Source: Urophycis tenuis (taxonomy: Eukaryota > Chordata > Actinopteri > Gadiformes > Phycidae). From it: 64,000 bases of DNA. Under the pieces are notes generated by a model. That model saw nothing but the letters and a program-made list of their open reading frames with translations. It ran no database searches and had not been told where the DNA came from. Positions within the stretch are counted from its first letter, which is position 1, and each line of letters starts with the position of its first letter. The stretch lies in assembly GCA_036785325.1 (NCBI GenBank), contig JAXIVH010000081.1:632025-696024 (forward strand), written 5' to 3'. The translations under genes were made by a program, and so were the position numbers. Below, one piece after another: positions 1 to 25,369 of this stretch.

Positions 1-171
1 TATTGACCTGTGTATGTCTCATCTTTCTCGCTCGTCCGCTGAATATGTCGATGTTTCCGCGAACCGCGGCATTCGATTTTTAATCTCTCTCTCCCTCTCC
101 CTCTCTCCCCCTCCCTCTCTCTCCCTCTCTCTCCCCCCTCCTCTCTCTCTCCCTCTCTCTCTCCCGGCCAG

Positions 172-288
172 GTCTTCAGGGTCCTCGGTGCTGTAGAAGT
201 AGCGGGAGGCTACAGGCAGACTCTCAGGGTGTGAGTGTGAAGCCTCCTCTCTGCTGCAGTGGAGGGCTTCACGCAGACGGCTAGTCTG
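172..288 (+). other. kdm6b: Possible 5' untranslated exon of kdm6b
   Basis: A long CT-rich tract ends in a 3' splice-site-like CCAG at 171, and a strong donor (GTGAGT) follows position 288. A second acceptor-like CTGCAG ends at 259, so the exon could instead be 260-288. No start codon in this stretch fits the kdm6b N-terminus, so it would be leader sequence spliced to the coding exon at 1086. This is inferred from splice signals and position only; no transcript evidence is available. Confidence 0.3.
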
Positions 289-450
289 GTGAGTACTGCC
301 GTCCCCGCACGGTCTGGGGGGGGGGGGGGGGGTTGGAGCACTGCAGGGGGGCTATGGGGTGTTTTACACAAAAAAGAGTAATCCATTATTCAAACTTGTG
401 CCCAAAGTGGACACTTGGAATGCTGAGGCCGACGTAATGTTCTGCCCAGT

Positions 451-1080
451 GTGTGTGTGTGTGTGTGTCTGTGTGGTTCTGTGTGTTTGCCAGCTAGCCG
501 TGGTGGTACCCGACTGTGTTAGCAGTCTGACATGTTTTTGTGTGTGTGTGTGTGTGTTTGAGAAGTATGCTAGGCTAACCGACCCTGGGTGTACTCCTGC
601 TCCCCAGGCTGGATGCTGTGTGTCTGTGTGTGTTGTGGTAGTACTGACAGTGTGTGTGTGTGTGTGTCTCCCCAGGCTGGATGCAGTGTGTGTGTATGGT
701 GGTTGTACTGACAGTGTGTGTGTGTGTGTGTGTCTCCCCAGGCTGGATGCAGTGTGTGTGTATGGTGGTTGTACTGACAGTGTGTGTGTCTCCCCAGGCT
801 GGATGCAGTGTGTGTGTATGGTGGTTGTACTGACAGTGTGTGTGTGTGTGTGTGTGTCTCCCCAGGCTGGATGCAGTGTGTGTGTGTATGTGTGTCTCCC
901 CAGGCTGGATGCAGTGTGTGTGTGTATGGTGGTTGTACTGACAGTGTGTGTGTGTGTTGTGATTGTACTGACTGTGTGTGTGTCTCCCCAGACTGGATGC
1001 AGTGTGTGTGTATGGTGGTTGTACTGACAGTGTGTGTGTGCGTGTGTGTGTTGTGATTGTACTGACTGTGTGTGTCTCTC
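451..1080. repeat. GT-rich minisatellite carrying seven copies of an acceptor plus ATG segment
   Basis: TG microsatellite blocks alternate with a segment reading CTCCCCAG, then (G/A)CTGGATGCAG, then GTGTGT, with a TGGTGGTTGTACTGACAG stretch in most units. ATGs of the copies lie at 613, 681, 747, 803, 871, 909 and 997. The eighth and last copy, with ATG at 1091, is the real first coding exon of kdm6b. The array therefore arose by tandem amplification of the intron/exon border. Open frames running through it on both strands are repeat artefacts. Confidence 0.85.
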
Positions 1081-1090
1081 CCCAGACTGG

Positions 1091-13376
<12,286 letters not shown>

Positions 13377-15120
13377 AGGCCTCCCTGCTCCTCGCAGTCA
13401 TAACCAAAACTCCTGCAAGCCGGGACAAAAGAAACACAGCATTTCACTTTGCAACTTTTGTTATTTAAAAAAACAAATCAAATCCTTTTGAGGGGTTGTT
13501 TTTTTGTTTTTTTTTACTAACTGCTAACACTTGCCGAAACAGCCAACGGAAGAAAAGAAAAAAAAATACCAGTTTACTGCAACTGTTTACATAAGATTCA
13601 CAAAACCGCCAATCAAAAACAACAAAAAACCGCCAGTTTACTCTCAGAAAGGTGCTCTCTCTCTCTCTCTCTCCGCCGGTTGCCCCGGCAACGGTGTACT
13701 TGACGACCACGGCACAGTCAGTGCCACCATTGAACAAAAGACAAAGGAGAAATCCAATGGCATGTTTTATTCCTCTTTTGTTTTTGTTTTTTTTACACCG
13801 TGTTGAATACTGAATTTTGTACATGCTGTCTGCGCGATTGTGCGGGGGTGCTTCTACCGGAAAAAAAAATAATTTATTGGTTTTTTTTTTCTAAACTAGA
13901 TCAGCCTAGATATATACCACATTGGCCTTGTCACTTGTATTTAGAAGAATACTAAGAATAGAGATATGAACATTTTCTAAAGCATTACGAATATGAACGT
14001 GGTGTGCTTCAGAACATACGGGTTGCATAGACTTTGGTTTTGGTTTTTCTTTTTTGTGTGTTCGGGACTTAATCTTTCATTTGTTTTGTCACCGAGGGTT
14101 CGTGACGTGTGAATCTTTTTGCGTTTATCATCACATTCTTCATGTTTTGTAGAGTTTTTAATATTGACGTGCATCGGGTCGTAATGGTCGGAAATCGACG
14201 GCCATCCAATGTGTGTTGTTATTATTTGCCTGTGCGTCATTACTGCCGAATGTTTGGTCCTGTATGCGGATTTTTAATATCCCCCCCCCCACCACCCTCT
14301 CACATTGTACATTTAATTTTTCCTCTTTATTTAAAAAAAGTGTTTTCTCTTCTATTTATTGGACACTGGTGTTCTCTGTAGGGTTGTACATCAAGAGGTG
14401 CTAAGCTTTTTTTTTTTTTTCTCTGTCTGGTATAAAGTGGAGACTGGATCTGTGTGGCGAGGAAGGGCGAGAGACTACTGTTTATCTGGTGCTGGGCTCT
14501 CTCCCTCTCCTCTCTCTCTCCCTCTCCCCTCCCCCCCTGTTCTATATGAAATATCCTTATCTTGAATATAAAAACACCTTTTCCTGTAGCAGGTTAGCAG
14601 CAAGGCTCACATAGACGATACTACTAACACAACGCTGTCATTGTGTGTTTATTAGAGACATGAGGATGAGAGACAAAAGGTTATTTTATTTGTTTTTATT
14701 TCTCTTCTGGGTTTTTATGATTTTTATTCCATATAGGGCAGGGGACTTTTTAAGATGAGATTTTAATGATATCTGTTGAATACTATGGATAGATGGTGCT
14801 AAATGTTCTTTTTGAACACCTTTGTTTTTCCCTTGTTCGTCCTCTTTTTAAATGAGATTTCTATTTTTCCTGTTGCAATACACCTTTCCCCTCTATTTCC
14901 CTTTGTGGTCGACTATTTAAAACTGCACTGTTTAGAGAATTCACACACCAAACACTTGCATACACCCACACACACACACACACCAAACTGAGCCAGACAT
15001 GTCTTAAACACTTTGTGAACTTGTGTGACATTACTATGAATATTAATAAACGCTTTTTGATAAACTCAAATGTTCCACAAATATTATTTTCACGGTCACA
15101 GTTAATAAAGTTTAGGGTTT
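13377..15120 (+). other. kdm6b: kdm6b 3' untranslated region
   Basis: No coding capacity follows the TGA at 13374-13376. The stretch is T-rich with short homopolymers, as expected for a long vertebrate 3' UTR. Candidate poly(A) signals are AATAAA within ATTAATAAACGC near 15045 and AATAAA near 15104. The exact end cannot be fixed from sequence alone. Confidence 0.6.
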
Positions 15121-15441
15121 GAAGTTGTCCATCAGTATTTTATTAGTCCTGCTAACCACATTTATCACAACATTTTAATATTGATTAAACCATTTGGTCA
15201 CTTCCCACAACAGCCCCACAAATTGGTGGTTGAGGAATACATCTCGTCTTCCAATTGTGATTTTACTGATTTGTTGTAACCTCCCAATTATCACTGTAGT
15301 TCAAACTGTTACCTGGCAACGGAGGATGGAGTGGCAGCTCCCCGCGGTCAACGGGGCGAAGGTGCGTTCCTCTAGTTCAGCATCCAGCTGTCAGTCAGGT
15401 AGAGGAGGCGTTCCTGCGCAGGAGATACATCAGCCTTTGTG

Positions 15442-15481
<40 letters not shown>

Positions 15482-15785
15482 ACACACCGTGAGCCCGAGA
15501 GGAAGGGCTGTTGTCGTGGCAACGCTGCTCGGCTACGACGGACAGGAAATGTTGTGAGGCTTCCATTTCCCAACTGATGATTCTTGGAAAAGACTGCAGA
15601 AGCCGATCTGCCGCCCACCATTTTGCTTACATGCACAGCAATCACACCGGTGGGGACAGACGCGTAGTTTCTGGAGACACATGGCGTCAGTGTTATGACG
15701 GCAGGCCGACTGCGCTATCGCAAAGCAAATGGGTGGTTTGAACGCTGTGCACATGTTTTGGGACCATGGGAAACAAGTCCCCCCA

Positions 15786-15935
15786 GGAGGACCCCAGAAC
15801 ATGTATTTATGGTTACCACCACAACCAGTTACTATTGTGTTACACACACTATTGTGGGAGGACCCCAGAACATGTATTTATGGTTACCACCACAACCAGT
15901 TACTATTGTGTTACACACACTATTGTGTGTCTGGC
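15786..15935. repeat. Two-copy 71-bp tandem repeat
   Basis: The segment GGACCCCAGAACATGTATTT...TTACACACACTATTGTG occurs twice head to tail with a 71-base period and almost no divergence. It has no coding content. Confidence 0.85.
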
Positions 15936-17494
15936 TGGTCCTCACATTGCACCGCAGGTGTCAAAGTTAAAATGATGTTCTAATATACAAATACAAAACT
16001 AAAAAAAAGGATAACACGATAGAACATAATACCCAAATATCCTTCCTCAACATTTTCAGCATGAAATTGGGAGCAATTACAAAAATGCATAGTAAAAAAA
16101 AAAAGACTTGAGAAAAACTGTTTGGAATAATAATCAGCATAATAATAACTATCTTTGTTCAGGTTAAAGAGGTCATAGATGAGTGTACCAAATCTCGCAT
16201 GAGGTCGCCTTACATATTCACTGGCTAAGTGAATTGCACACGGTGCAGTAAAAGTCCCGGCTAAGTCTGACAGCGGTGTAGTAACGGTGTGAACCCTGGT
16301 GAACGGGGGTCATCACACGCAGCCGAGAGCCAACACCAGGTCAGCAGCCGCGTTGGGCCACGGTGACGGAAATCCTGCCTCTCCGCACAGGCAGGAAGAC
16401 CTCCACCTCCTCCACCCCCACAGGTCAGATGATGACAATAGTGATCGCTGGCCAATGGAGCAAATGCTGATTAGCTTGGTTTAGCGTCAGCTGCTAATCA
16501 ACACATTCGTCAAAGTGGCTTTCATGTCAATTCCTTCACATGACAAGGCGTACAAAGGAATCAAGAGTTTCTCCCCCTCCCACGGTGAGACAGATACAGT
16601 GCACAGGCACAACAGACAATACATGACATTCCTAATACTAAAAGTAAACATACAATTTCAAACAGATTAGATACAAAAAGATAAAAAGACAATAAAAATA
16701 AATATGCAATGTTGAAATCTAAGTTCCTGTTAAAATTAGTGCAGAAAGGGCAATTGTGATGGTAATGGCAGCAAAAGATTCTGTAAGAATATTTATAGTA
16801 TTAACAGTGCAAAAAGAACTAAATATTCAGGTACAGTAAATGCAAGTAGATAGCAGCCAATTAGCAGCTAAAGCTACAATCACATTTACGTAGTTTTTAA
16901 AGCAAAGACTTATTTAAAGGAGTTGATATAACTTTGATTGATTTGGTATAACTTTAACCAAACAGGTGCTGATGGCTTGTTTAACAAGTGCTTAATTAAG
17001 AAGAAGAAAACCAGATGTGAAAATGTGCTGAAGAAAAATTTCCATCTCCATCCTCCATCGCTCTCTGCCCTCTCCTTCACCCCGCTGTTATTGTGTAACG
17101 CGCAACATCCTCAAGTACATATCAGGCTCATCAGACTTTTATTTTGAAAATGGATAACGCATCCCCAGACTTTTAGACGAATTACAGCGATGAGGCGCAG
17201 GAATGGTAAACACACGCAGATCTCAAAGGGGGGTGAAAGATCTGCATCAGTTAAGAGTGATTATAGGAACCTTCTCTCTCCTATCTGTCCGCTGACCTGC
17301 TGGTTCCCCGCCGGTTCCTCTCAAGCCCCCCCGCCCCCCGTCTTCATCTCCACATCAGAACTCTGCGTTGGTTCCCGACGTCACCGGTTGTGGTTCTGCG
17401 CAAAAACGTAAACATTCCCGAAACACAAACAGTCGGAAGTTTGCATCTCCTCGCAAACAGCGTACACCGGACACCGCATCTCGTACAGCCCCAG

Positions 17495-17665
17495 ATCTAC
17501 CCCCACCCCCACCACCACCACCATTATCACCACCACCACCACTACTACCACCCCCAGCACCACCACCCCCAGCACCACCACCACCACCACCACCCCAACC
17601 CCCCCAGCACCACCATTACCACCCCCACCCGCACCCCCACCCCCACCACCACCACCACCACGGCA
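17495..17665. repeat. CCA/CAC-rich low-complexity tract
   Basis: A run of CAC, CCA and CCCCCA units that translates as poly-His, poly-Pro or poly-Thr depending on frame. No splice context or conserved protein was recognised, so it is taken as simple sequence. Confidence 0.8.
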
Positions 17666-18212
17666 GGAGACTGGAAACGCTCCATCAACATCTCCGCTGC
17701 CCCCTTATATAAACAGGCAGCATGTGTGACCCTAGCAGCCTCCCCCCCCTCCCCTCCCCTCCCCCCCTGACCCGGTCTCTGCAGCCACTCCCCCACCCAC
17801 CCACCCACCCCCCTGCAAACCTCAACTTATCAGACCAGACGCCCTCATTTTCGCCCACACCCGCACAACAGAAATAACAGTGGGCAACACGGGTGGGGGT
17901 GACCAGGGCCTAGCTGTTGGAGGGTGGGGGTGGGTGACTTTAAACATAGCTGGTGAGGGGAGAGAAAGTAGCATAGAGGGGGAGGGAGGGGGAGAATTCC
18001 TAAGAGGGGTTCTCACAGCACATGGGGGGGGGGGCAATACTGACAGACACAGAGAGAGAGAGAGAGAGAGATGGAACACCAGTGATGACCAAGATTCACA
18101 ATCTTCATCCTTGGACCAACAGCCAACTACAGTCAGACTCGGGTCAGGACACAGGCGTTAATCGGTTCCAACAGCGGGGGTGAGGGGGGTGGGTTCAGGG
18201 GCGGGTGGGTTC

Positions 18213-18243
<31 letters not shown>

Positions 18244-18419
18244 AGGAGAGGGAGGCGGGCAGGGGGGCTGACATACCAGCATACCATCAGGGGTAGATAA
18301 GAAAGTAGACAGGCAGAGAGGGAGGGAATGGGATTAGTGGTGCATCGCTTTAAAGACACACGTATACATCACCGCCAACGCCACTCTGACCTGCAGAGCA
18401 CTCAGCACCGCCACATAGA

Positions 18420-18715
18420 GCAAGAGAGAGAGAGACAAACACACACACAGAGAGAGGGAGACAGAGAGAGGGTGAGAGACACAGAGAGAGAGAGAGAGAG
18501 AGACACACACACACAGAGAGAGGGAGACAGAGAGGGTGAGAGACACAGAGAGAGAGAGAGGGATACACAGACACAGAGAGAGAGGGAGACAGAGAAAGGT
18601 CGAGAGACACACACAGAGAGAGGGAGACACAGAGACAGAGAGAGAGGGAGACACAGAGAGAGAGGGAGACAGAGAGAGAGAGGGAGACACACAGAGAGAG
18701 AGGGAGACGGAGGGT
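18420..18715. repeat. GA/CA-rich low-complexity block
   Basis: AGAGAGAGAG and ACACACAC tracts alternate with GGGAGACAGAGAG units. The Arg/Glu/Thr and Ser/Leu/Cys open frames through it on both strands are artefacts of the repeat. Confidence 0.9.
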
Positions 18716-20696
18716 GGAAGCAGAGCGTACAGCTTTGTGCTTCAAGGGCCCGCCGGTCCGGTCTGGAAGAGCGTTTTTTTTGTTTTGTTTTGCGGTTCAA
18801 AACAGGAGGAGACAAACCAGCTGCACCCTGGAGGAACCACAGCTGGACTTCCACCTGGGCCAACACCACAGCGTGAGTACCACGCCACGGGGCAGCGCCA
18901 CAGGAACCCACTAGAGAACCGTTCAGCCGCTTGGTGGTATATTTCCTTCAGGTTTCAGCCCACCTCTAGACTCCCTGTAAATCAAGTGGGTGTTATCATT
19001 CAAACTAACCTTGGACACTGCAAAGCAATTTAGGATTAACTGTAAAAACACGTAGGATTCACCTTAAAATGAAAGCATAGAGAACCCTGAGAAATCCCTT
19101 GTGTTGCTCACGGTAACGGCCTGCCACATTTGGTGGCACGTCAATGAAGTCATGTGGCCTTTATCCAACGTCTGAGGAAACGCACACCAACGGTAATCCA
19201 GCAGAGGTATGACACAGCAGCATGTCTCGGTAAAACCAGATCGCCGTTGAAGTAACAAGTGGCTCAGGACAGCCGCTGCGCTAATGCGGCGTTTCCCACT
19301 CAGGACTTTCTGAGTGGGAAAGTCCGAGTGGGAGGCATTCTGTGATTGTTTTTTTGTCAGCCCGAGATCAGCGAGTGTTCTTAATGGGTAAAATCATGTT
19401 CCATTGAACATCCTTCCTCTCTCTCTAACATGGTCATGCACAAGGGGGGAAGGGCTGCTGCTTTACCCCCCCAGAGAAGAAGACTCTACGTGTGACTCTA
19501 TACAATACACACGTACATCTGAATCCATTACCGCTGTGTTCGTTTGGTGGCCGCTGTAGTGGGTGTGAAAAGCGTCCGAAGGCTTCCACATGTGTCCATG
19601 GAAAGTCAGTTTAATCTGCATTACACAGACTCATTAAGTCAGTTTAGTCTGGATTATATGCAGTCTGTGTGCGTTACACCACTGGACATGCAGTTTTTAG
19701 CCTGTGTGTTATTGTTGTAAAGCTAGTGGGATAAACGCAGGTTTAATTGCATTTTAGTTTGGCTATTGTTTAGTGAAGGATACTTTGGTCAATCTTTCTA
19801 CACAATACGCGAATGACAAACAATGGCTCTATAGAGAGGAGTGCTCCGGTGACATATCATGTTAAGTCTGGATTCATCGTAAACTGGCACTGTAAACTCT
19901 AGTAGAATCAAATGTTAAACCAAGTAGCAGATTAATTTCAAGTTGATCTCAAACAAAGTAAGGATTCATCGGGGAACCAAAGCAAGGGTGATCTAAATAA
20001 CCACAATGAACGACGTGAGACAGAAAGGACAGACATGCATGTATGTATGCCACTGCCTTTGTTTGACCACAATAGAATCAAGGCACAATAGACACTGCTA
20101 ATGGCAGCGTCAAACTTGATAGGTCAGGAAGAGGGGGGTGGCTCATTCAATTCACCACTTATTCAATTAAAATGAATGAATTAAATTGTGTATAATGATT
20201 CAGGTTAGCGTTATTCAAACGACAAACTGAGTAGGGTAGCAACCAGATGTGACACACACACACACATACACACACACACTGTGTGTCTCACATCTGGCTA
20301 CTTCCCCATGACCTTCATGGACACAACACAACACTTGAGGAAACAATGGAGGGACAGATTTGGAAACTAAACAAAAGGTTATTTTCTCTGAAGGTACCGA
20401 TGTCTTCCGGACCTCCGGCTCACTGCTTGTGTTTACCGGGGTGAAATGTTGCATTGTTATAGCAACCGTTTGGAGATGGGGAACGTTTGGTTGTCCATCC
20501 AAGATTAGTCCAAAAGTTGTTTGTGTTGCATCAGCAGAATACTGTGCACCCCTCACTTATCCATTGCGTAGAGTATAGGACTTGCACAAGTAACTTTGAG
20601 GTCAATGGACTGAGCATACCTGGGGAGAGATGGCTTCCTGGCTAGCAGTGGGCTAACATGTGGCTAATGTCTGGTCAGGGCTAGCATCGGGCTAAT

Positions 20697-20900
20697 CGGT
20701 TCAAAGGTTCAAAGGTTTTATTGTCATTTGCACAACAGATACAGCGTACATGTTGGCAATGAAAATCTTAAGTCCCAGGCACCCCAAAACAACTCAATAA
20801 GTGTCTAAGAATACTGTAACAGAAGAAGAGAAAAACTAGTGCAATAAAAATAGAAAAAAAAATAAAAATAAAAAATTAAAAAATATATATAACATGATAA
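20697..20900. repeat. Interspersed fish repeat fragment
   Basis: The stretch TTCAAAGGTTCAAAGGTTTT followed by ATTGTCATTTGCACAAC and GGCAATGAAAATCTTA is a repeat end I recognise from several teleost genomes. An A-rich tail follows. The family was not named with confidence. Confidence 0.55.
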
Positions 20901-22061
20901 TAATATAAACATTAAAACATTCAACATTCTAAGGTGCAGAAGTGTAAAAGTAAAAGTAAAAGTAAAAGTGTTATATTTACATGTGCAGTTGAATTAGCAG
21001 AATTAGGGACCAGGCTCGCTGGGACGGAAGATGGCTTGCGAACTAAAAAGGTCTGCAAGGCGTGCCAGGCTGTACCAGTCGTGGTACAAGAGTTTCCACA
21101 CTGTCCCATTTGGGTGGAAGCCTCGGGATATAGGATGTTATGGAGAAGCCTGTGTGTGTGTGTCTGAGATATTCCCTCCCCAGCGAGGACTCTGCCACTC
21201 ACACAGCTGTGTTCCATTTTAGAAGATCTCCCCTCAGTGCCTCTGTTGACTGTACCCACCCGCTTGTATTTACACAAGCCCTGCACTCCAGTCATTTCTC
21301 CGTTTCAACCTTCTACATTTCAAAAGAAATGTTTTGCTTTATACTACATTTCTACGCAGCTTCTTGGTGCCTTTGAAGCCAGCGGTTTTAAGAAAATAAA
21401 ATAAATAAATGTGGCCACACATTCTCAAGCTTAAGACTCGTCAGACTTCTGGTCAGCGAGCCAAATACCTTTGCCCAAGAGTATTATGGTGACAGAAAGA
21501 GCATCCAAAGACGAGGTCTCATAATACTTCATACGCCTCGGGTAGAAATTGGCATTCACTAAATAGTATTTTATTATGAGGGGAGTAAGATATGCGCTGC
21601 TTGCCACTTCCCTTTGGCAGAAACATCAAACCTTAAGGAAATGTAATGGCACCAGGCCTTGATCCACCCTACACTGCATGACACAAAGCAGCTACATGCT
21701 GTATGGAAAGAAAAAACATGCTTTCATTTCAAGATGCCCTTTAACTCTCCGCCTCACACACTTCCAATAAACACAGGGGCCCCTTCACTACTCAGCCAAT
21801 CAGCTTTGAGATAACCATCCTCTCATCATCATAGGCAGGCATCCTATGAGGCAAGCTTCCTGTTCACATAGATAAAACCTGACCCAAAGTTCAACCCAAC
21901 AGAACCAGAGGTCTTTGAAGCCTGGCACGATGTCTCCAGCCACTGGCCTCAGAACCCCTCCTCTGATTAAACACTTCCTCCCACTTGGAGAAATGATGCA
22001 CCTATTGGTACTTCTATTGAGTGACTCGACTGTGCCTTCTCTCTCCTCCCTCTAGTTCCCA

Positions 22062-24853
22062 ATGAGTATGTCTGGTACTCTGGAGAAGGGGGCTCACCAC
22101 CAGAACCTGGACCTGTCTGAAGAGCTGCCACCGCACCACCAGTACCACCTCCAGCAGCTACAGCACCACCAACACCAACAGCAGCTCGCCCACCACCACC
22201 ACCACCACCTCCAGCACTCCAACTCCCTGGCCTCCACCACCGCCGCCGGCGGCATGGACGGAGGCTCCGAGACCCCGCCGCGCGGCGTGGTGGTGCCCCC
22301 GCCCTACTCGGCCGCCGAGAGCGCCACCGGCGGCGGCGGCGGCGGGGGGAGCGAGTACCCGCTGGAGCTCCGAGGGGCCCTGGACTGCTGGGCGTGCTCC
22401 GTGCTGGTGACCGCCCAGAACCTGGTGATCGCCGCCATCAACGCCTGCCTGGCCGGCCTGGTGTTTGGCACCATCCTGACCCCCGCCACCACCATGGTGG
22501 CCTTCGGCTTCCTCTGCCACTCCACGGTGAGGAGGAGCCTTCGAGGGGTTTAGTGATGGGGTTGTGTTCATCGCTGTTGAGACTGTTAACGACATCACTT
22601 AGCAAAGGCTTTCAGGAGCAGGGAGGGGAGGTAGGCATCTTAGGTAGCCGCTATGGGGGATCGAACCCAGTGCATGTTGCCATGAAGTGACAGCTTACAC
22701 AGGTCTACCAGTTTTGCGCTAGGCGCTTCAAAATTGTTTGTCCATCCTCGCCGGTGGTTCTATGAGTATGACGAGGCATGGTTCTGGGTCGTTCTGAGCT
22801 CTGACGCCCAGCAGTTTAACTGGATCTGACCCGGTGGGGGAGGCCCCCTCTTCAGTGTTGCCAAGTCAGCGGTGACACTGCTCCCCTAAGGGGCCATTCT
22901 GGTTCAGGGACTTCGAATGGGAACGCTATAACACATCTCCTCAGATGAGGGTCTTAATGAACACTCTGGCTCTGGTTCTCCCACCAATCAGACTACATCT
23001 CATGTGACTCCGGATTAAGGGAGGGGATTAACGGAGAGAGGGAGAACAGCGGAGGAGGGTACAAAGAAATGAGTGGGAAAGGACTGAAGAAGTTAAAACA
23101 AACAAGGGGGATATTAGCATTCTATGTTCCTCGCCGTTATACTAACGCGCTCAGGTTACATGTTCAATAGAGCACAAACAATATATTGCAATACATATCA
23201 CCAGACAGACAGCGTTTTAGCTACACATGTTTGAAGTATGTCTTGTTTGACATGGGTCAACACAGAAACGATCAGCGAACCAGCTCTGCCTTCAAATAAC
23301 ACAAAACATTGTTGATTTTCTCTCTCTCCGCCAATCTGCTGGGGGAATGTCCACCCTCCTCATCCTCCAGCCCTGTGGCTGCAGCCCTCACCTCTCAGAA
23401 CAGATAAGGTGGATTACGTCCTGACGGGAAGCCGCGCTGTCTGAACAGAATCGGCTAGATAAGCAACACCGACGCTGTCAGGCGGCCGCCTGTGCCTTCT
23501 GTTTGACAAACGTCAAACAAAAGGCACAGGAAACAAAGGCACAGGATAGGGCCAGAGATAGATACAACTCCACTGCCCCCATCCTCTCCTGCTGCAGCCG
23601 TTTGCTCCGGAGGCCTCAGGAGAGCCAGCAGAGACTTTAGATTTACCGTGAACCGAACCACTTAGGGTACGGAGCACGGGGTAAGGGTCCACTATCTCGG
23701 GCAACTGTCACTGGTGTCGGTCACTCGGTCAAGCAAGGGCCAACCATAACAGGCACATCCAGGTGTTCACCACTGCCCACGGGTTTGTACATGGATAAGG
23801 CTAAGGCGATATCATTTAGGTATCCTTAGATACATAAATCCTAGAGAGGGAGATCATGCACAAAATACAAGTGTGCAGAAGGGTCACTTGGCTCATTTTA
23901 CATCACAATACAAGGGGGGGGGGCTCTAACTGTGTGTGTGTGTGCGTGTGTGTGTGTGTGTGTGTGCAAGCGTGTGGGCCACAACACGAAGCACTATCTG
24001 GCCACACACACCTCAGAGGAGCATTCCATTCAGGGTACATCATGTGTTACAGTCTTCACTGCAGCACGCTCTGATAAGACGAACACAACTCGGAAGTCGG
24101 GCTCCCAAGCTGAACCCAGAACCCAAATATCCAAATATATATCCAAATAAATATATATATAGTAAATATACTATATATATAATAGTTGTTTTTTTTAATT
24201 GAACACAACTTAAGACACAACTTTCAATGATGACGTAATACAATTACTTTCATCAAAATTTAACTTATTGGTCAATTGAGCCTGTGTGAGTGGTCAAAAT
24301 GTTTGTCCTAAAAACGTTTCAATGTCTCCCATCTCTTTCCTGCCCTCCCCCCCCTCTCCCTCTATCCCCCTCTCCCCCTCTCCCCCTCTCCACCTCTCCC
24401 CCTCTCCCCCTCTCCCCCTCTCCACCTCTCCCCTTCCCCCCCTCTCCCTCTATCCCCCTCTCCCCCTCCCCCCCTCTCCCTCTATCCCCCTCTCCCCCTC
24501 TCCCCCTCTCCCTCTCCCCCTCCCTGCCTCCCCCCCTCCAGGTGCGTCCTCACGGGACGTCCCGCTACTGCTCCGACCTGCTGACGGACGGCGGCTGCGT
24601 GGCGCTGCTGGTGGTGGGCTTCCTGCTGGTCACGCCCCTGCTGGTGCTGGCGCTGGCCGCCTACTGCCGGCTGGCCCGCCACCTGCAGCTGGGCCTCTGC
24701 TTCATCCCGTACGGCCGCGCCGTCTACAAGAACCTGCCCGCCGCGCGCCACCGTGGCCTGGGTGGAGGCGGAGGCTGCTGCTGCGGCTGCCTGGGTGGAG
24801 GAGGCCTGCGGGGCGGCGCCGACGCCGGCGGGAAGGGGAAGGTGTGGGTGTAG
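22062..24853 (+). CDS. tmem88: Transmembrane protein 88, two coding exons
   Basis: TMEM88 is a two-pass membrane protein that binds Dishevelled through its C-terminal PDZ ligand and attenuates canonical Wnt signalling. Exon 22056-22526 follows an acceptor (CCCTCTAG) and carries the ATG at 22062, with a second in-frame ATG at 22068. It encodes a His/Gln-rich N-terminal extension, a Gly run, then LDCWACSVLVTAQNLVIAAI (first membrane segment) up to FGFLCHST. The donor is GTGAGG. Exon 24542-24853 resumes in phase 0 with VRPHGTSRYCSDL and the second hydrophobic segment (CVALLVVGFLLVTPLLVLAL). It ends in GKGKVWV, the same last four residues as mammalian TMEM88. The product is about 258 residues, longer than the roughly 160-residue human protein, mainly from the low-complexity N-terminus and a Gly/Cys-rich stretch before the tail. 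It lies downstream of kdm6b in the vertebrate order. Confidence 0.93.
24330..24540. repeat. CCCCTCT polypyrimidine repeat before tmem88 exon 2
   Basis: About 200 bases of CCCCCTCT units run directly into the 3' splice site of the second tmem88 coding exon, making an unusually long pyrimidine tract. Open frames reading Pro-Leu-Ser through it are artefacts. Confidence 0.9.
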
Positions 24854-25092
24854 CATCAGGGCAGGGTGGGGAAGGTGTGGGTGTAGCATCAGGGCAGGGT
24901 GGGCAAGGTGTGGGTGTAGCATCAGGGCAGTGTGGGGAAGGTGTGGGTGGAGTATCAGGGCAGTATATAGAGGGGTGGGTGTTGCATCAGGGCAGTATGG
25001 AGAAGGTGTGGGTGGAGTATCAGGACAGTATGGGGAAGGTGTGGGTGGAGTATCAGGGCAGTATATAGAGGGGTGGGTGGGTGTAGAATCAT
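24838..25092 (+). repeat. 33-bp minisatellite spanning the tmem88 stop codon
   Basis: The first unit is the end of the tmem88 coding sequence, AAGGTGTGGGTGTAG (Lys-Val-Trp-Val-stop). It is followed by CATCAGGGCAGGGTGGGG, and this 33-base unit repeats about seven times with increasing divergence. A truncated copy of the array lies at 44551-44645, where the second segmental-duplication copy begins. Confidence 0.88.
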
Positions 25093-25350
25093 GGGTTACA
25101 AAACTTATCGTCTGACCAGATTTGCAATGTTTGTCTGTTTTCTTTACTAATACAACACAATAAATGATCATTATTGATTGCTCATCAAACCAATGGTGTA
25201 CTGAAATTAAATACAATGACATTCATTATCTTGATTTATGCCATTGATTTGATTTTAGCTTTGGCTGTAGCCGCCAATACAAACCAGGAATGTATACTTG
25301 TCTCGCCTGTTTCTTTTTATATGAACAATAAAATTCTTACAAACAAATGT
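24854..25350 (+). other. tmem88: tmem88 3' untranslated region
   Basis: Non-coding sequence after the stop; the first 240 bases are the minisatellite. AATAAA motifs near 25159 and 25326 are candidate poly(A) signals. An almost identical copy of everything after about 24960 recurs from 44551. Confidence 0.6.
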
Positions 25351-25369
25351 GAACTCTCTGCTGGGACTA

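Larger units (their letters stand above)
15121..22050. other. Intergenic region between kdm6b and tmem88
   Basis: No credible coding exons were found. It contains an (AC/GT) tract near 15440-15485, a two-copy tandem repeat (15786-15935), a CCA/CAC-rich stretch (17500-17665), a G homopolymer (18216-18238), a GA-rich block (18420-18715), a CA hairpin (20250-20325) and a repeat tail (20697-20900). A noncoding 5' exon of tmem88 should lie somewhere here, because an acceptor precedes the tmem88 start exon, but I could not place it. Confidence 0.7.

Noticed and set aside
17368..17770. His/Pro-rich frames in the intergenic region
   Set aside because: Simple CCA/CAC repeats without splice signals.
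20250..20325. Inverted repeat around a CA tract (CCAGATGTGACACAC...GTGTCTCACATCTGG)
   Set aside because: Probably self-complementarity generated by the dinucleotide repeat; no element ends or duplication found.
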